NCBI GenBank assembly: GCA_035578155.1
Contig: JAPWDM010000001.1
Location: 77,226,472 to 77,290,471 of the forward strand
Source: Brachynemurus nebulosus
Lineage: Eukaryota > Arthropoda > Insecta > Neuroptera > Myrmeleontidae
Reading direction: 5' to 3'
Length of the DNA: 64,000 nucleotides
Shown here: positions 32,770-43,335 of the stretch, piece by piece
How positions within the stretch are numbered: position 1 is the first letter of the stretch
Layout: each line of letters begins with the position of its first letter
Position numbers and translations under genes: made by a program
Notes under the pieces: generated by a model
Told to the model about the DNA's origin: nothing
Seen by the model: only the letters and a program-made list of their open reading frames with translations
The model's database searches: none

Positions 32770-34416
32770 CTACTTCCTAGGTTTCCCCTTTGGCCAGCCT
32801 TTCTTTCTTTTAACAACTTGCACCTCGGCGTCGGAATGATCCGAATCGGTTGCCGAGGTGTTGGTATACGCGTCGGACGTAGGGCGCTTAACGCCCGTCC
32901 GCACCGACGCGGTCGACATTTCCGAGTCGCTCACTGGTGTAATGTTAGAGCGACTCGGGAGGGGGGTGACCGGGCGTTCGGGTGTGCCCGGTCGGGACGG
33001 CGCCTTTTGCCGCTGGGGCAACGGAGCCGTCATTTGTGGAGGCAGCATTGACTCTGCCTCCGAGGTGGATGTGGTTGGTCCCTTTTTCGGGGACCGTTGG
33101 TGAGCCACATCCTTCTCCCCCTCACTGCGACGTCTTCGAGGTGATGATTTCTTCGGTGAAGTTTTCTTCTGTGTCGAAGACGTCACAGTTCTTATTACAG
33201 GTCCCTGAGGGGTGGTTGTCAGCACCCTCTTGGCCTCAGAGACCTTGGCTGGCACATCAGCGGCTAGGGTGTGTGTAGAACTAGTTACACCCACTGAGCG
33301 CATAAGGCTCTCCTGCATTTTTTGCATTGTAATTTGCATTAGTTTCATACTTTCTTTTAGTTCTTTTATTTCATTAGATTTTTCAGCCGCTGTAGGGGCG
33401 GGGGCCGCAGCAGCGCGTGCATAGCCATCCAATGCCGAGCGACGGGGCATATTGCCCAGGAGCTTTCGTCGTGCCTCTGGATACGTAAGTTTTTCCAGGG
33501 CTCTCAGCTCTTGAATGGCTGATTCTTGCTTAAAAATGGGGCAATTCCTCGACTTGGCCGAGTGATTGCCCCCACAGTTGATACATTTTACTGGCTCGTC
33601 ACATGGCCGTCCCTCATGTAACGGCCTGCCGCACACGCATATCTGCTGTTCTATATTACAACGTTGTGAAACGTGGCCGTATTTTTGGCATCTATAGCAC
33701 CTCATCGGTGCCGGTATGTACGGTCGCACGTCCACTTTGTTGAAGAGACCAATGACCACTTCTCTTGGTAATGTGGTCTTATTGAAAGTTAGTAGTATAA
33801 GGGGGGATTCTGGATATTTATTCCCCCTGTTATACTTCAACCTTTTGGCCTCTATTACCCCCTGTGGAGACATCTCCGACACTATCTCTTCGAGGGTGCA
33901 GTACGCTAAGGATGGGTGAATTATGACCCCCCTAGAGTAGTTTAGTACTCCGTGGGGTGTCACTTCCACCGCGTACTGCCCTAAGTTCTTCTTGGTTAAG
34001 ATTTTTTCCGACTGTGTCTTTGAGAATGCCTCCACGAGCAACCCTTTGCCCGAGAGTTTGGCATCCTTCACATGCCCGATTTCGTTATTCACAAGCTTAG
34101 CCAACAAGAAGGGACTGACTTTGCTGAAGTCGCCTTCCGTCGGCTTTAACACTAAAAATCTTATAAAATCTTCTTTCACTCTTGGGGCGTCTAATGGCAT
34201 TAGACGCCCACGACCTTTTCCTTTTTTTGGTTGGGGAGGATTACCCCTTTTCTTCTGTGTGCCCTCTACACTGACTTGCGTAGGTGGCACAGCTGAGGAG
34301 GTGGCAGGACTGGGTTCGCTACCAATGCTTCCGCCGGGTGTTGCTGACGGAGCGACGTTCGCGTCCGTGTTTAAGGGCCCGGACTCGCCCGTAGTTGCAA
34401 TGTTTGTTTCTCCCAT
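32770..34416 (-). CDS. U9 ORF1: gag-like RNA-binding protein (reference)
   Basis: 548 residues, start MGETNIATTGESGP. Residues 1 to about 80 are low complexity, rich in Ser, Pro, Thr and Gly with a basic cluster. Residues about 85-220 resemble two RRM-like folds (SPFLLAKLV, GVLNYSRGV, EEIVSEMSPQGVIEAKRL). Three knuckles follow: CX2CX4HX4C, CXCX4HX4C and CX2CX3HX6C. AIQELRALEKLTYPEARRKLLG comes next, in part, then a Met/Gln/Glu-rich coiled coil and a Lys/Ser/Pro linker with SPKKGP. The C-terminus is acidic then basic. The role in LINEs is RNA binding, nucleic-acid chaperoning and targeting. No in-frame Met extends the frame upstream here, which fixes the family start. Confidence 0.95.
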   Translation of the reverse strand: MGETNIATTGESGPLNTDANVAPSATPGGSIGSEPSPATSSAVPPTQVSVEGTQKKRGNPPQPKKGKGRGRLMPLDAPRVKEDFIRFLVLKPTEGDFSKVSPFLLAKLVNNEIGHVKDAKLSGKGLLVEAFSKTQSEKILTKKNLGQYAVEVTPHGVLNYSRGVIIHPSLAYCTLEEIVSEMSPQGVIEAKRLKYNRGNKYPESPLILLTFNKTTLPREVVIGLFNKVDVRPYIPAPMRCYRCQKYGHVSQRCNIEQQICVCGRPLHEGRPCDEPVKCINCGGNHSAKSRNCPIFKQESAIQELRALEKLTYPEARRKLLGNMPRRSALDGYARAAAAPAPTAAEKSNEIKELKESMKLMQITMQKMQESLMRSVGVTSSTHTLAADVPAKVSEAKRVLTTTPQGPVIRTVTSSTQKKTSPKKSSPRRRRSEGEKDVAHQRSPKKGPTTSTSEAESMLPPQMTAPLPQRQKAPSRPGTPERPVTPLPSRSNITPVSDSEMSTASVRTGVKRPTSDAYTNTSATDSDHSDAEVQVVKRKKGWPKGKPRK

Positions 34417-35102
34417 AAAATGTTATATAAAAAAACCCCCACCCCGCTCCCCACCCTCCACGGAGCCTCATAAGGGACGTGGGACTCCCACGCCAGGGAT
34501 ACGGGAATGAGGGGCCCTAGGGACGAAGCCCATTGCCCCAGTGACACGCACGACCCCGGGGCGCTCGAATTTACTGCGGCCGGTGCATAACCGCAGCCAC
34601 GGTCTATGCCTGAAGCCAGGGCCGAAGTGACGTGTTGTTCCGCCGTACTCGCAAGTAACGGCTTCCCTCAGTCACCAGGATCCCCTTTTCCAGGCAACGC
34701 CGCTAAGCCACACACGAGCTAGTGTGGGTCCCGAAGATGACTTTAAGTTGGGACAACATTGAAAAAACGAAAACAAAACAAAACCAGAAACAAAAAGAAA
34801 CAAAAAATAAAAGAAAATCTGAAACAAAAAGAAATAAAAATAACGAAAACAAAAAACAATAAAAACGAAACGAAATAAAAAGATAGGTTAAAAAATGAAC
34901 TGTCGATCCGACACCTTTCGTGAAAACGGTGGTACCTCGAGAAGGAACGGTGCCGATCTTGGGTAGTCAGAGGCTAATGGAATCCGAAGATTACTGTATT
35001 GCGCATAAACTACCCCTGGAACCCTTAGCCTCCTTGACACCAATGGGGGATAAATATCCCTCACGGGTGCCAAGGGCAGCTGCTATAGGTGTCCTCACCA
35101 CC
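34417..35102 (-). other. U9 5'UTR with folded 5' end
   Basis: Counting from the 5' end at 35102, GACACC (nt 10-15) pairs with GGTGTC (nt 62-67). TGCC/GGCA (25-28 with 32-35) and GGGATA/TATCCC (about 44-56) form two inner hairpins, giving a three-way junction. A U-rich tract follows (about 34875-34745), then the GC-rich region and the G-quadruplex motif at 34436-34459. Confidence 0.65.
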
Positions 35103-35335
<233 letters not shown>

Positions 35336-36140
35336 TAAAATTGGGGTACTGCTGCCGGTGGATGGCGCGGCCAGCAGCACCCGGCGGCATCGCCAACAGA
35401 GGGCATGCGCCGCCATAAACGGTAAAGATAAAAACATACACAAAACAGACAGGAACACATAAATGCGATAGACAAGGGACAAAACATACACATAATAAAA
35501 TCCATCGATGGGGCCTGCCATCCCAGGGCTTAAAAAGAGCGGACATTCCTTGGTGACGGTACGATAAGTACTAGACAGAGCGTCCGGTCACCAAGGCCTG
35601 GAAGCCATCGCTGGAACTCCCTCCGAGGTGCAAACGGCCCCGGAGTGGAGGAACCGGACTAGACAATACACAGAAAACGACTAGAGAAAATATCACAGGT
35701 AAGTATCACAGAAAAACTTATTGCGTCACTGGGAGGCCACAGGCCGACCAGTGAAGCAATAAGGGGTTAAAACAATACCGCTGTAGAGCCATAACAACAG
35801 GCCTACAGCGGCATAACAAAATATCACAGATAAAAGGAACAAATGATGTACCACGTCGGGTGTAAAGAGCCCTCGGTGGTACATCGTTAAAAAACAATAA
35901 CGGAAACAACAAACAGGTATGTATAACAAACAGTACCACTAAGGGTGTAAAGGCCCTTAGTGGCATAACAAAAGACTAAAAGTACCCTGCCAGACCAGCT
36001 GGAACAGGGTATCGTTAATAAATTAAGACACACACAAAATCGCGAAAACACATATAAAATAAAACATTGCTGAAAATAAAATTTTAAAATATCGGGGGAG
36101 ATAAAACGAGACGACTTGTAAAATCTGAGATGATATGCCC

Positions 36141-39100
36141 CTAAAGCCTCTGAAGAAGATGCGAATTTCGGAGAAATTCAAGCATCTTTCTTTCAGAGGC
36201 AGCATCATAAGCAAGAGCTTCGGCTACACTATCTGGGAGCTGCAGCCTTTGGCGCAATGGCTCAAGGGCTACACATTCCTCAACTATATGCCTCACGGTC
36301 AGCGCCGTCCCGCAGGCGGCGCACCTTGGCTGATCCTCACCGGCGAGAAGATGACGGTGTGTTAACGCCGTGTGGCCCAAGCGTAAACGCGTCAGGGCCA
36401 CACTCTCTCGCCGGCTCAGATTTACAGGTGCCGGAGTTCTTCGGACCTCAGGTTTCACCTGTCTGAGCTTAGCCGTGAGGTTGTTCCACTCACGTTGCCA
36501 TTTCTGATCGATCGCGGATCTAATGCACACTCTCAGATCCTCTGGGCGTATGGCAATGTCCTGTGGCTCACCGACTTCGGCTGCATGACGTGCTGCCTGG
36601 TCGGCGAGTTCATTGCCAGGTATCCCCACATGTCCGGGAATCCAAAAGAAGGTGATAGACTTTTGGCGGAGCATGTAGAGACACGTTCGGATGTTCTGCA
36701 CCAGTGGATCGATGGTATGAGAGTGGCAGATCGCTTGCAACGCGCTCAACGAGTCGGAACAAATAAGGAATGCGCTGTCTTCGGATGTTTGACAGAATCG
36801 CAGGGCTTGTAAAATAGCAAATAGTTCTGCAGTATACACAGTGGCCTGGGGAGGAAGTGACCAAGCGTGAGGATCGTCACGAATGACGATGGCACTTCCA
36901 ACACCCGTAGCTGTTTTGGAACCATCTGTATATATGCAGAGAGAGTCGAGTTCGCTAATGATCTCATAAAAGCGGGATCGATATTCGAATGAACTGGTCT
37001 CCTCCTTGTTGAGACCAGTCAGGTCGAAACGACACCTTACGTTAGGGATCAGCCAAGGAGGTACTTCCATAGGACGTTTGGGAAGTACCTTGGCGAACTG
37101 TAAGTGTAGACTCTCTAATAACTCCTGCGTTCGAACGGCCACTGGTCGACTTATGGTGGGACGTCGACCGTAGAGCCCCTGTAAACGGTATCTGAATAGA
37201 GTCGGGTGATTGATATGCGTAGGTGTTGCATATACCCCCGCTGCATAATTGAGCAAGAGACGCTCACGTCTCAGTCGCAGCGGAGGGAGACCCGACTCTA
37301 CGCAGAGGCTCATAGAAGGGCTCGTTCGAAATGCTCCCGTAGCCAGTCGTATGCCTGCATGGTGAACAGGATCTAGGAGTAAGAGCGCAGACGCCCGGGC
37401 GGAGGAGTAAGCAATGCTGCCGTAATCAATCCTAGTCAGAACTAGCGATTGATACAGGCGAAGCAACGACTCCCGGCCCGCACCCCACGATGCACCAGCC
37501 AAGCACTTAAGCATGTTTATTGTCCTGCGACAACTCGCAGCTAAGGCTTGGAGGTGTGGACGCCACGTAAGTTGTTTGTCAAATATAAGTCCTAGAAACC
37601 TGACGCTATCAACGCACTGGAGATTGGATCCCTTTAGTGTTAGGACAGGATCCGGATGTGCGTTGCGCTTTCTGCAGAAGTGAACCACCGATGTTTTTTG
37701 TGGAGAGAAGCGAAAACCAAGAGCTTCTGCAGAAGTCACCACTTCGTTGATGCCTTGTTGCAGCCGTTGTTGAATATCCTCGATCGAATCGGCTGCGTAA
37801 AATATGGTAAGGTCATCAACGTACAAGCAACGACGAATTGGGGCTGAAGCTGCAATATGACTGACTGCGATGGAAAACAAGGTGACACTAATGGTGGAGC
37901 CTTGAGGAACACCATTCTCCTGGGAGTGGGCCTCAGACTCAGTGTCACCTACCCGGACACGAAACGTGCGGTCAGTCAGAAAACTTTTTACGAACTGAGG
38001 GAGGTTACCTCTTAAACCCCAGTCGCGCAGCTTCTTGAGAATGCCATACCTCCAGGTCATATCATAAGCTTTCTCCAAATCGAAAAACACAGCCACAAGG
38101 TGTTTTCGTTGGAGAAACGCGTCTTGAATGGCATTCTCGATGCGAACAAGATGGTCCGTAGTCGAATGGTATCGGCGGAACCCACATTGATATTTAGGTA
38201 TAAGGTTGTGGGATTCCAGCCACCAGACGAGACGGTTGTTCACCATTTTTTCCAATACCTTGCTGAAACAGCAAGTCAAGGATATTGGACGGTAGCTAGT
38301 TAGTTGCGATGAATCTTTACCCTCTTTTAGCAGCGGAATGATGGTAGCTTCCCGCCACTGCGGAGGGTAAACGCCTTGCCTAAAAATTTCGTTGTACAGA
38401 TCCAGTAACCTACACTTACCAGGATAAGGCAGGCTCCGGATCATGGCGTAGGGGATCTCATCAGGTCCAGGGGAAGTATCCCCAGATCCCCGAAGCGCCT
38501 CCAGTAATTCTTGCATAGAAAACGGTTGGTTATACTGGAGGGATTCATCTGAGAAAAAATCAAGATCGTTTTGTTCGTGTTCGATCTTGATCCGCAGGAA
38601 GTCCGGGTCATAATTCTGGGAGCCACTGACGCGCTCAAAGTGCTTAGCTAAGCAATTAGCTATTTCTGCGCGTTCAGTGATGTTCCGACCGTCGACGACG
38701 AGAAGGGAGGGCATAGGTGAACGGGAATATTTCCCAGTAATGGCCCTCACTCTTCTCCATACCTCTGAGGTGGTGGTGGAGGTATTTATGGCCGAAACAT
38801 ATTGCTCCCATGATAGCCTCTTTTGCTCTTTGATGGTTCTCTTACAGCGTGCTTGAGCACGCTTGTAGGCTATCACATTTTCCTGCGTGGGGCGACGTCT
38901 GAGTTCGTTGTACGCCCGCTTTTTCTCTGCAACTGCTACACTCACGACTTCATTCCACCATGGTACTTGACGTTTGGGTGGAATGCTGGACGACTTCGGA
39001 ATACTCTTGTATGCTGCTTCAATGACTCTGGAGGACATTTGCTCCACATCATCTTCTACGTCTCCAGTCAACTCGGGTGTACGGAATGAATCAACGTACA

Positions 39101-39803
39101 TGTCCCAGTCAGCTTGACGGAGACGCCATCTCGGCGAAGACGAATGTGGAGTCATCGGCGTGGTACTATTCAAAATAATGGGTATATGGTCGCTACCGTA
39201 TGAGTCTGACGCCAGCGTCCACTCATAGCGGTGCGCCATGACCGGTGAGCCAAGTGATAAGTCGATAGCCGACAGCTCACCGGTTCTTGCGTTAATGAAA
39301 GTACCTTGACCGGTATTCAACAAGACCGTTTCAGACTCATCTAGAAACCGTTCTATGAGTCTTCCACGGGCGTCTCTTGTGCTACAGCCCCACATGGGGC
39401 TGTGAGCATTAAAATCTCCTAGTAACAAAAATGGACGTGGTAACTGTAATGTAAGCTCGGTCAGGGATTCGACATTCCAGTCGAAGTCTGGTAGGTAGAC
39501 CGAGCAGACTGTGAATTGTGGCGGTTTCAAAAATTGTATTGCAACTGCTTGTAGGGGGGTGTTTAATGGGAGGTCCCGGAACGGGACGCCATCTTTTATT
39601 AGGATGGCAACACCCCCCCTCGCCCGGATGTCTGGCTGTACATCGTGCCGGCGGATGTGATAATTTTTTATTGAAAATTGTTCCGCCGGCTTTAAGTGTG
39701 TTTCTTGTAAGCACACGCACGTAGGCGTGTGCTCAGCCAGAAGCATCTGCAATTCACAGTAATGATGTTTTACACCATTACAGTTCCATTGTATAAAAGC
39801 CAT
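36141..39803 (-). CDS. U10 ORF2: endonuclease - RT - RNase H
   Basis: 1220 residues with all catalytic motifs intact. The N-terminus is MAFIQWNCNG where others have MAIIQ or MAIVQ. Small unique changes include PTCVCLQETH near the endonuclease Glu, AILIKDG for AIIIKDG, and IPKYQCGF for IPKHQCGF before the RT fingers. The C-terminus is AEALAYDAASERKMLEF. It is 35 nt downstream of the ORF1 stop, the shortest such spacer in the window. Confidence 0.96.
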   Translation of the reverse strand: MAFIQWNCNGVKHHYCELQMLLAEHTPTCVCLQETHLKPAEQFSIKNYHIRRHDVQPDIRARGGVAILIKDGVPFRDLPLNTPLQAVAIQFLKPPQFTVCSVYLPDFDWNVESLTELTLQLPRPFLLLGDFNAHSPMWGCSTRDARGRLIERFLDESETVLLNTGQGTFINARTGELSAIDLSLGSPVMAHRYEWTLASDSYGSDHIPIILNSTTPMTPHSSSPRWRLRQADWDMYVDSFRTPELTGDVEDDVEQMSSRVIEAAYKSIPKSSSIPPKRQVPWWNEVVSVAVAEKKRAYNELRRRPTQENVIAYKRAQARCKRTIKEQKRLSWEQYVSAINTSTTTSEVWRRVRAITGKYSRSPMPSLLVVDGRNITERAEIANCLAKHFERVSGSQNYDPDFLRIKIEHEQNDLDFFSDESLQYNQPFSMQELLEALRGSGDTSPGPDEIPYAMIRSLPYPGKCRLLDLYNEIFRQGVYPPQWREATIIPLLKEGKDSSQLTSYRPISLTCCFSKVLEKMVNNRLVWWLESHNLIPKYQCGFRRYHSTTDHLVRIENAIQDAFLQRKHLVAVFFDLEKAYDMTWRYGILKKLRDWGLRGNLPQFVKSFLTDRTFRVRVGDTESEAHSQENGVPQGSTISVTLFSIAVSHIAASAPIRRCLYVDDLTIFYAADSIEDIQQRLQQGINEVVTSAEALGFRFSPQKTSVVHFCRKRNAHPDPVLTLKGSNLQCVDSVRFLGLIFDKQLTWRPHLQALAASCRRTINMLKCLAGASWGAGRESLLRLYQSLVLTRIDYGSIAYSSARASALLLLDPVHHAGIRLATGAFRTSPSMSLCVESGLPPLRLRRERLLLNYAAGVYATPTHINHPTLFRYRLQGLYGRRPTISRPVAVRTQELLESLHLQFAKVLPKRPMEVPPWLIPNVRCRFDLTGLNKEETSSFEYRSRFYEIISELDSLCIYTDGSKTATGVGSAIVIRDDPHAWSLPPQATVYTAELFAILQALRFCQTSEDSAFLICSDSLSALQAICHSHTIDPLVQNIRTCLYMLRQKSITFFWIPGHVGIPGNELADQAARHAAEVGEPQDIAIRPEDLRVCIRSAIDQKWQREWNNLTAKLRQVKPEVRRTPAPVNLSRRESVALTRLRLGHTALTHRHLLAGEDQPRCAACGTALTVRHIVEECVALEPLRQRLQLPDSVAEALAYDAASERKMLEFLRNSHLLQRL

Positions 39804-39838
39804 TTTTGTTACTACTTGGGTTGCTCTAGGAAGTGTGG

Positions 39839-41485
39839 CTACTTCCTAGGTTTCCCCTTTGGCCAGCCTTTCTTTTTTTTTGTCGAGCGCACCTCGGCAT
39901 CGGATTGGTCCGAGTCAGTTGCCGAGGTGTTCGTGTATGCGTCGGTCGTAGGGCGTTTAACGCCCGTCCGCACCGACGCGGTCGACATGTCCGAGTCGCT
40001 CACCTGTGTAGTGTTTGAGCGACTCGGGAGGGGGGTGACCGGGCGTGTTGGTGTGCCCGGTCGGGACGGCGCCTGTTGTCGTTGGGGCAGTGGCGCCGTC
40101 GTTTGTGGAGGCAGCATTGACTCTGCCTCCGATGTTGAGGTGGTTAGTCCCTTTTTCGGGGACCGTTGTAGGACCACCTCCTGTTCCCCCTCGCTGCGAC
40201 GTCTTCTGCCTGGCGATTTCTTCGGCGATGTCTTCTTTTTAGGAGAAGACGTCACATTTCTTATAACTGGTCCCTGAGGAGTGGTCGTTATCACTCTTTT
40301 GATCTCAGGGACCGTGGCTGGCGCTGCGGCTGATGTGGGAGTAGGACCAGCTACACCCACAGAGCGCATGAGACTTTCTTGCATACGTTGCATCGTAAGT
40401 TGCATCTGTCTCATGGCTTCTTTAATTTCTTTAATTTCGCCATTCTTCTCAGCCGCTGTTGGGGCGGGGGCTGCAACAGTGCGTGCATAACCATCCAAGG
40501 CCGAGCGACGGGGCATGTTGCCCAGAAGCTTCCGTTTCGCCTCTGGATAGCTTAGCTTTTCCAGGGCCTTCAGCTCTTGGATGGCTGATTCCTGTTTGAA
40601 GATGGGGCAATTCCTCGACTTGGCCGAGTGATTGCCCCCACAATTTATGCATTTGATTGGCTCGTCACATGGCCGTCCTTCGTGTAACGGCCTGCCACAC
40701 ACGCAAATCTGTTGCTCGACGCTACATTTTTGACTTACATGTCCGTATTTCTGGCAATTAAAGCACCTCATTGGTGCCGGAATATACGGACGAACGTCGA
40801 TTTTTTCGAAGAGGCCTAAGACTACCTCTTTTGGCAAGGTAGTCTTATTGAATGTTAACATGATTAGGGGGGAATTCGGATATTTATTCCCCCTATTAAA
40901 TTTTAGCCTCCTCGCTTCTATTACCCCCTGTGGAGACATCTCCGACACTATCTCTTCAAGGGTGCAATACGCTAGTGAGGGGTGCATAATCACGCCCCGG
41001 GAGTAGTTTAATACTCCATGGGGAGTCACCTCCACTGCGTATTGCCCGAGATTTTTCAGTTTTACTATCTTGTCTGATTGTGCCGCTGAGAATGCCTCCA
41101 CGAGCAACCCTTTGCCCGACAGTTTAGCATTCTTCACTTGCCCAATAAACTCTTTGACTAATTTTGCCAACTGGAAGGGACTTATCTTGCTGAAGTCTCC
41201 TTCCGTTGGTTTCACTACTAAAAATCTCACGTAACTTTCTTCTTGCACTCTTGGGGCGACAAATGGAATTTGACGCCCACGACGATTCCCTTTTTTTGGG
41301 GGAGGGTTACCCCGTTTGGACTCTGTACTCGCTCCGCTAGTTTGCGGTGCGGGTACATTGGACGCGGTAGCGGGACGTGTCTCGCTACCGGAGCTCACAC
41401 CAGATGACGGTGGTGGAGCCGGGTTCGCGTCCGGTTTGGAGGGCCCGGACTCGCCCATAGAATTATTTGTTTTTGAGTCTCCCAT
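39839..41485 (-). CDS. U10 ORF1: gag-like protein
   Basis: Intact, 548 residues from MGDSKTNNSMGESGP; the upstream frame offers only a GTG. The first knuckle is CFNCQKYGHVSQKC, a Phe-Asn variant not seen in other copies. The basic tail reads KKKKGWPKGKPRK after STEV-like changes (AEVRSTKK), similar to U13 (AEVRTTKK) but unlike the VKRKK tail of most copies. The linker SPGRRRRSEGEQEVV matches U3, so this ORF1 belongs with the U3 lineage while its leader belongs with U9. Confidence 0.93.
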   Translation of the reverse strand: MGDSKTNNSMGESGPSKPDANPAPPPSSGVSSGSETRPATASNVPAPQTSGASTESKRGNPPPKKGNRRGRQIPFVAPRVQEESYVRFLVVKPTEGDFSKISPFQLAKLVKEFIGQVKNAKLSGKGLLVEAFSAAQSDKIVKLKNLGQYAVEVTPHGVLNYSRGVIMHPSLAYCTLEEIVSEMSPQGVIEARRLKFNRGNKYPNSPLIMLTFNKTTLPKEVVLGLFEKIDVRPYIPAPMRCFNCQKYGHVSQKCSVEQQICVCGRPLHEGRPCDEPIKCINCGGNHSAKSRNCPIFKQESAIQELKALEKLSYPEAKRKLLGNMPRRSALDGYARTVAAPAPTAAEKNGEIKEIKEAMRQMQLTMQRMQESLMRSVGVAGPTPTSAAAPATVPEIKRVITTTPQGPVIRNVTSSPKKKTSPKKSPGRRRRSEGEQEVVLQRSPKKGLTTSTSEAESMLPPQTTAPLPQRQQAPSRPGTPTRPVTPLPSRSNTTQVSDSDMSTASVRTGVKRPTTDAYTNTSATDSDQSDAEVRSTKKKKGWPKGKPRK

Positions 41486-42171
41486 ATACAAAAATTTACG
41501 AAAACCCCCACCCCGCTCCCCACCCTCCACGGAGCCTCATAAGGGACGTGGGACTCCCACGCCAGGGATACGGGAATGAGGGGCCCTAGGGACGAAGCCC
41601 ATTGCCCCAGTGACACGCACGACCCCGGGGCGCTCGAATTTACTGCGGCCGGTGCATAACCGCAGCCACGGTCTATGCCTGAAGCCAGGGCCGAAGTGAC
41701 GTGTTGTTCCGCCGTACTCGCAAGTAACGGCTTCCCTCAGTCACCAGGATCCCCTTTTCCAGGCAACGCCGCTAAGCCACACACGAGCTAGTGTGGGTCC
41801 CGAAGATGACTTTAAGTTGGGACAACATTGAAAAAACGAAAACAAAACAAAACCAGAAACAAAAAGAAACAAAAAATAAAAGAAAATCTGAAACAAAAAG
41901 AAATAAAAATAACGAAAACAAAAAACAATAAAAACGAAACGAAATAAAAAGATAGGTTAAAAAATGAACTGTCGATCCGACACCTTTCGTGAAAACGGTG
42001 GTACCTCGAGAAGGAACGGTGCCGATCTTGGATAGTCAGAGGCTAATGGAATCCGAAGATTACTGTATTGCGCATAAACTACCCCTGGAACCCTTAGCCT
42101 CCTTGACACCAATGGGGGATAAATATCCCTCACGGGTGCCAAGGGCAGCTGCTATAGGTGTCCTCACCACC

Positions 42172-42200
42172 ATTATTATTATTATTATTATTATTATTAT
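42172..42200. repeat. (TTA)n at the 5' end of U10
   Basis: About 9 TTA units with no T run after them. This is the only junction in the array where TTA is followed by unrelated sequence and not by a poly(T). Confidence 0.95.
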
Positions 42201-42481
42201 AGACTTTTACGCCAACCTGGCGCTCACTACTCAGTAGGACAGTACTGGGTAACATTCACCTATACCGGCATTATGCAAGGTATTAGGCTCTGTGGAAGGG
42301 TAATGTGCCAAACCAATCCGTAAAAGTACCGTAGTACATTCACGGACGGGTTTGTCACATCACTCCTTATATTGTTGTTGTTGTTGCTTGAAACGAGGTG
42401 TTATGCGTCTATTTTGGTGTACACTGGTTCGTACGACGAGACTTTTGTGGGAGCGTAGATGTTGGCTCAATGACAGACGGC
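42201..42481. other. 281-bp unrelated segment between TTA repeats
   Basis: No similarity to any part of the LINE is visible, and no ORF of note. It contains a (TTG)5-like stretch at about 42372-42388 and has TTA repeats on both sides in the same orientation. It could be a remnant of host DNA that separated two microsatellites, or a truncated copy of another element family with a TAA tail but no poly(A). I see no clear tRNA-type A and B boxes. Confidence 0.7.
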
Positions 42482-42536
42482 TTATTATTATTATTATTAT
42501 TATTATTATTTTTTTTTTTTTTTTTTTTTTTTTTTT
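42482..42536. repeat. (TTA)n plus T-run, tail of U11
   Basis: About 9 TTA units then about 28 T, joined to the 281-bp segment. Confidence 0.95.
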
Positions 42537-43335
42537 AGTTAAAATTGGGGTACTGCTGCCGGTGGATGGCGCGGTCAGCAGCACCCGGCGGCATCGCCTA
42601 CTAAGGGCATGCGCCGCCAAACACAGTAAAAATAAAAACAACACGTAAAGACAGGAACACATAAATGCAATAGACAACGGACAAACATACACATATAAAA
42701 TCCATCGATGGGCCCTGCCATCCCAGGGCTTTAAAAGAGTGGACAGTCCTTGGTGACGGTACGATAAGTACTAGACAGAGCGTCCGGTCACCAAGGCCTG
42801 GAAGCCATCGCTGGAACTCCCTCCGAGGTCTAAAGGGCCCCGGAGTGGAGAAAACCGACTAGAAACACACACAGAGACTAGAAAAGTATCACAATGTTAT
42901 CACAGATAATACTTATTACGTCACTGGGAGGCCATAGGCCGACCAGTGACGCAATAAGGAGTTAAAACAATACCGCTGTAGAGCCATAACAACAGGCCTA
43001 CAGCGGCATAACAAAATATCACAGAAAAAAGAAACAAATGATGTGCCACCTCGGGTGTAAAGAGCCCTCGGTGGTACATCGCTAAAAAACAATAACAAAA
43101 ACGAACAACACGTATGAATAACAAAACAGTACCACTAAGGGTGTAAAGGCCCTTAGTGGCATAACAAAAGACTAAAAGTACCCTGCCAGACCAGCTGGAA
43201 CAGGGTATAGTTAATAAATAAGACATAGACAAAAGCATTTTTAACACATAAATTAAAACCAGAGCTGAAATAAAATTTTAAACTATCGGGGGAGAATCAA
43301 GAGACGACTTTGATAAAATATGAGATGTAAAGCCC

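Larger units (their letters stand above)
28259..35102 (-). mobile_element. U9: full-length LINE, both ORFs intact
   Basis: 3'UTR 28259-29069, ORF2 29070-32732, ORF1 32770-34416, 5'UTR 34417-35102; 6844 bp without tail. It is a candidate active copy. The 5'UTR lacks about 26 bp around the GAGGATTTCTCC motif found in other units, a deletion shared only with neighbouring U10. The 5' junction has AAATATT between the last leader bases and the regular TTA run, a small irregularity. Confidence 0.95.

Noticed and set aside
35036..35102. HDV-like ribozyme at the 5' end
   Set aside because: Stem order is suggestive, but P1 would be 4 bp and overlaps the bases needed for P3, and no clear catalytic C with the usual J4/2 pattern follows P4. 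It is kept only as a question in the findings.
42201..42481. tRNA-derived SINE
   Set aside because: A GGTTCG-like stretch is present on the plus strand, but no convincing A box lies at the right distance, and there is no poly(A).
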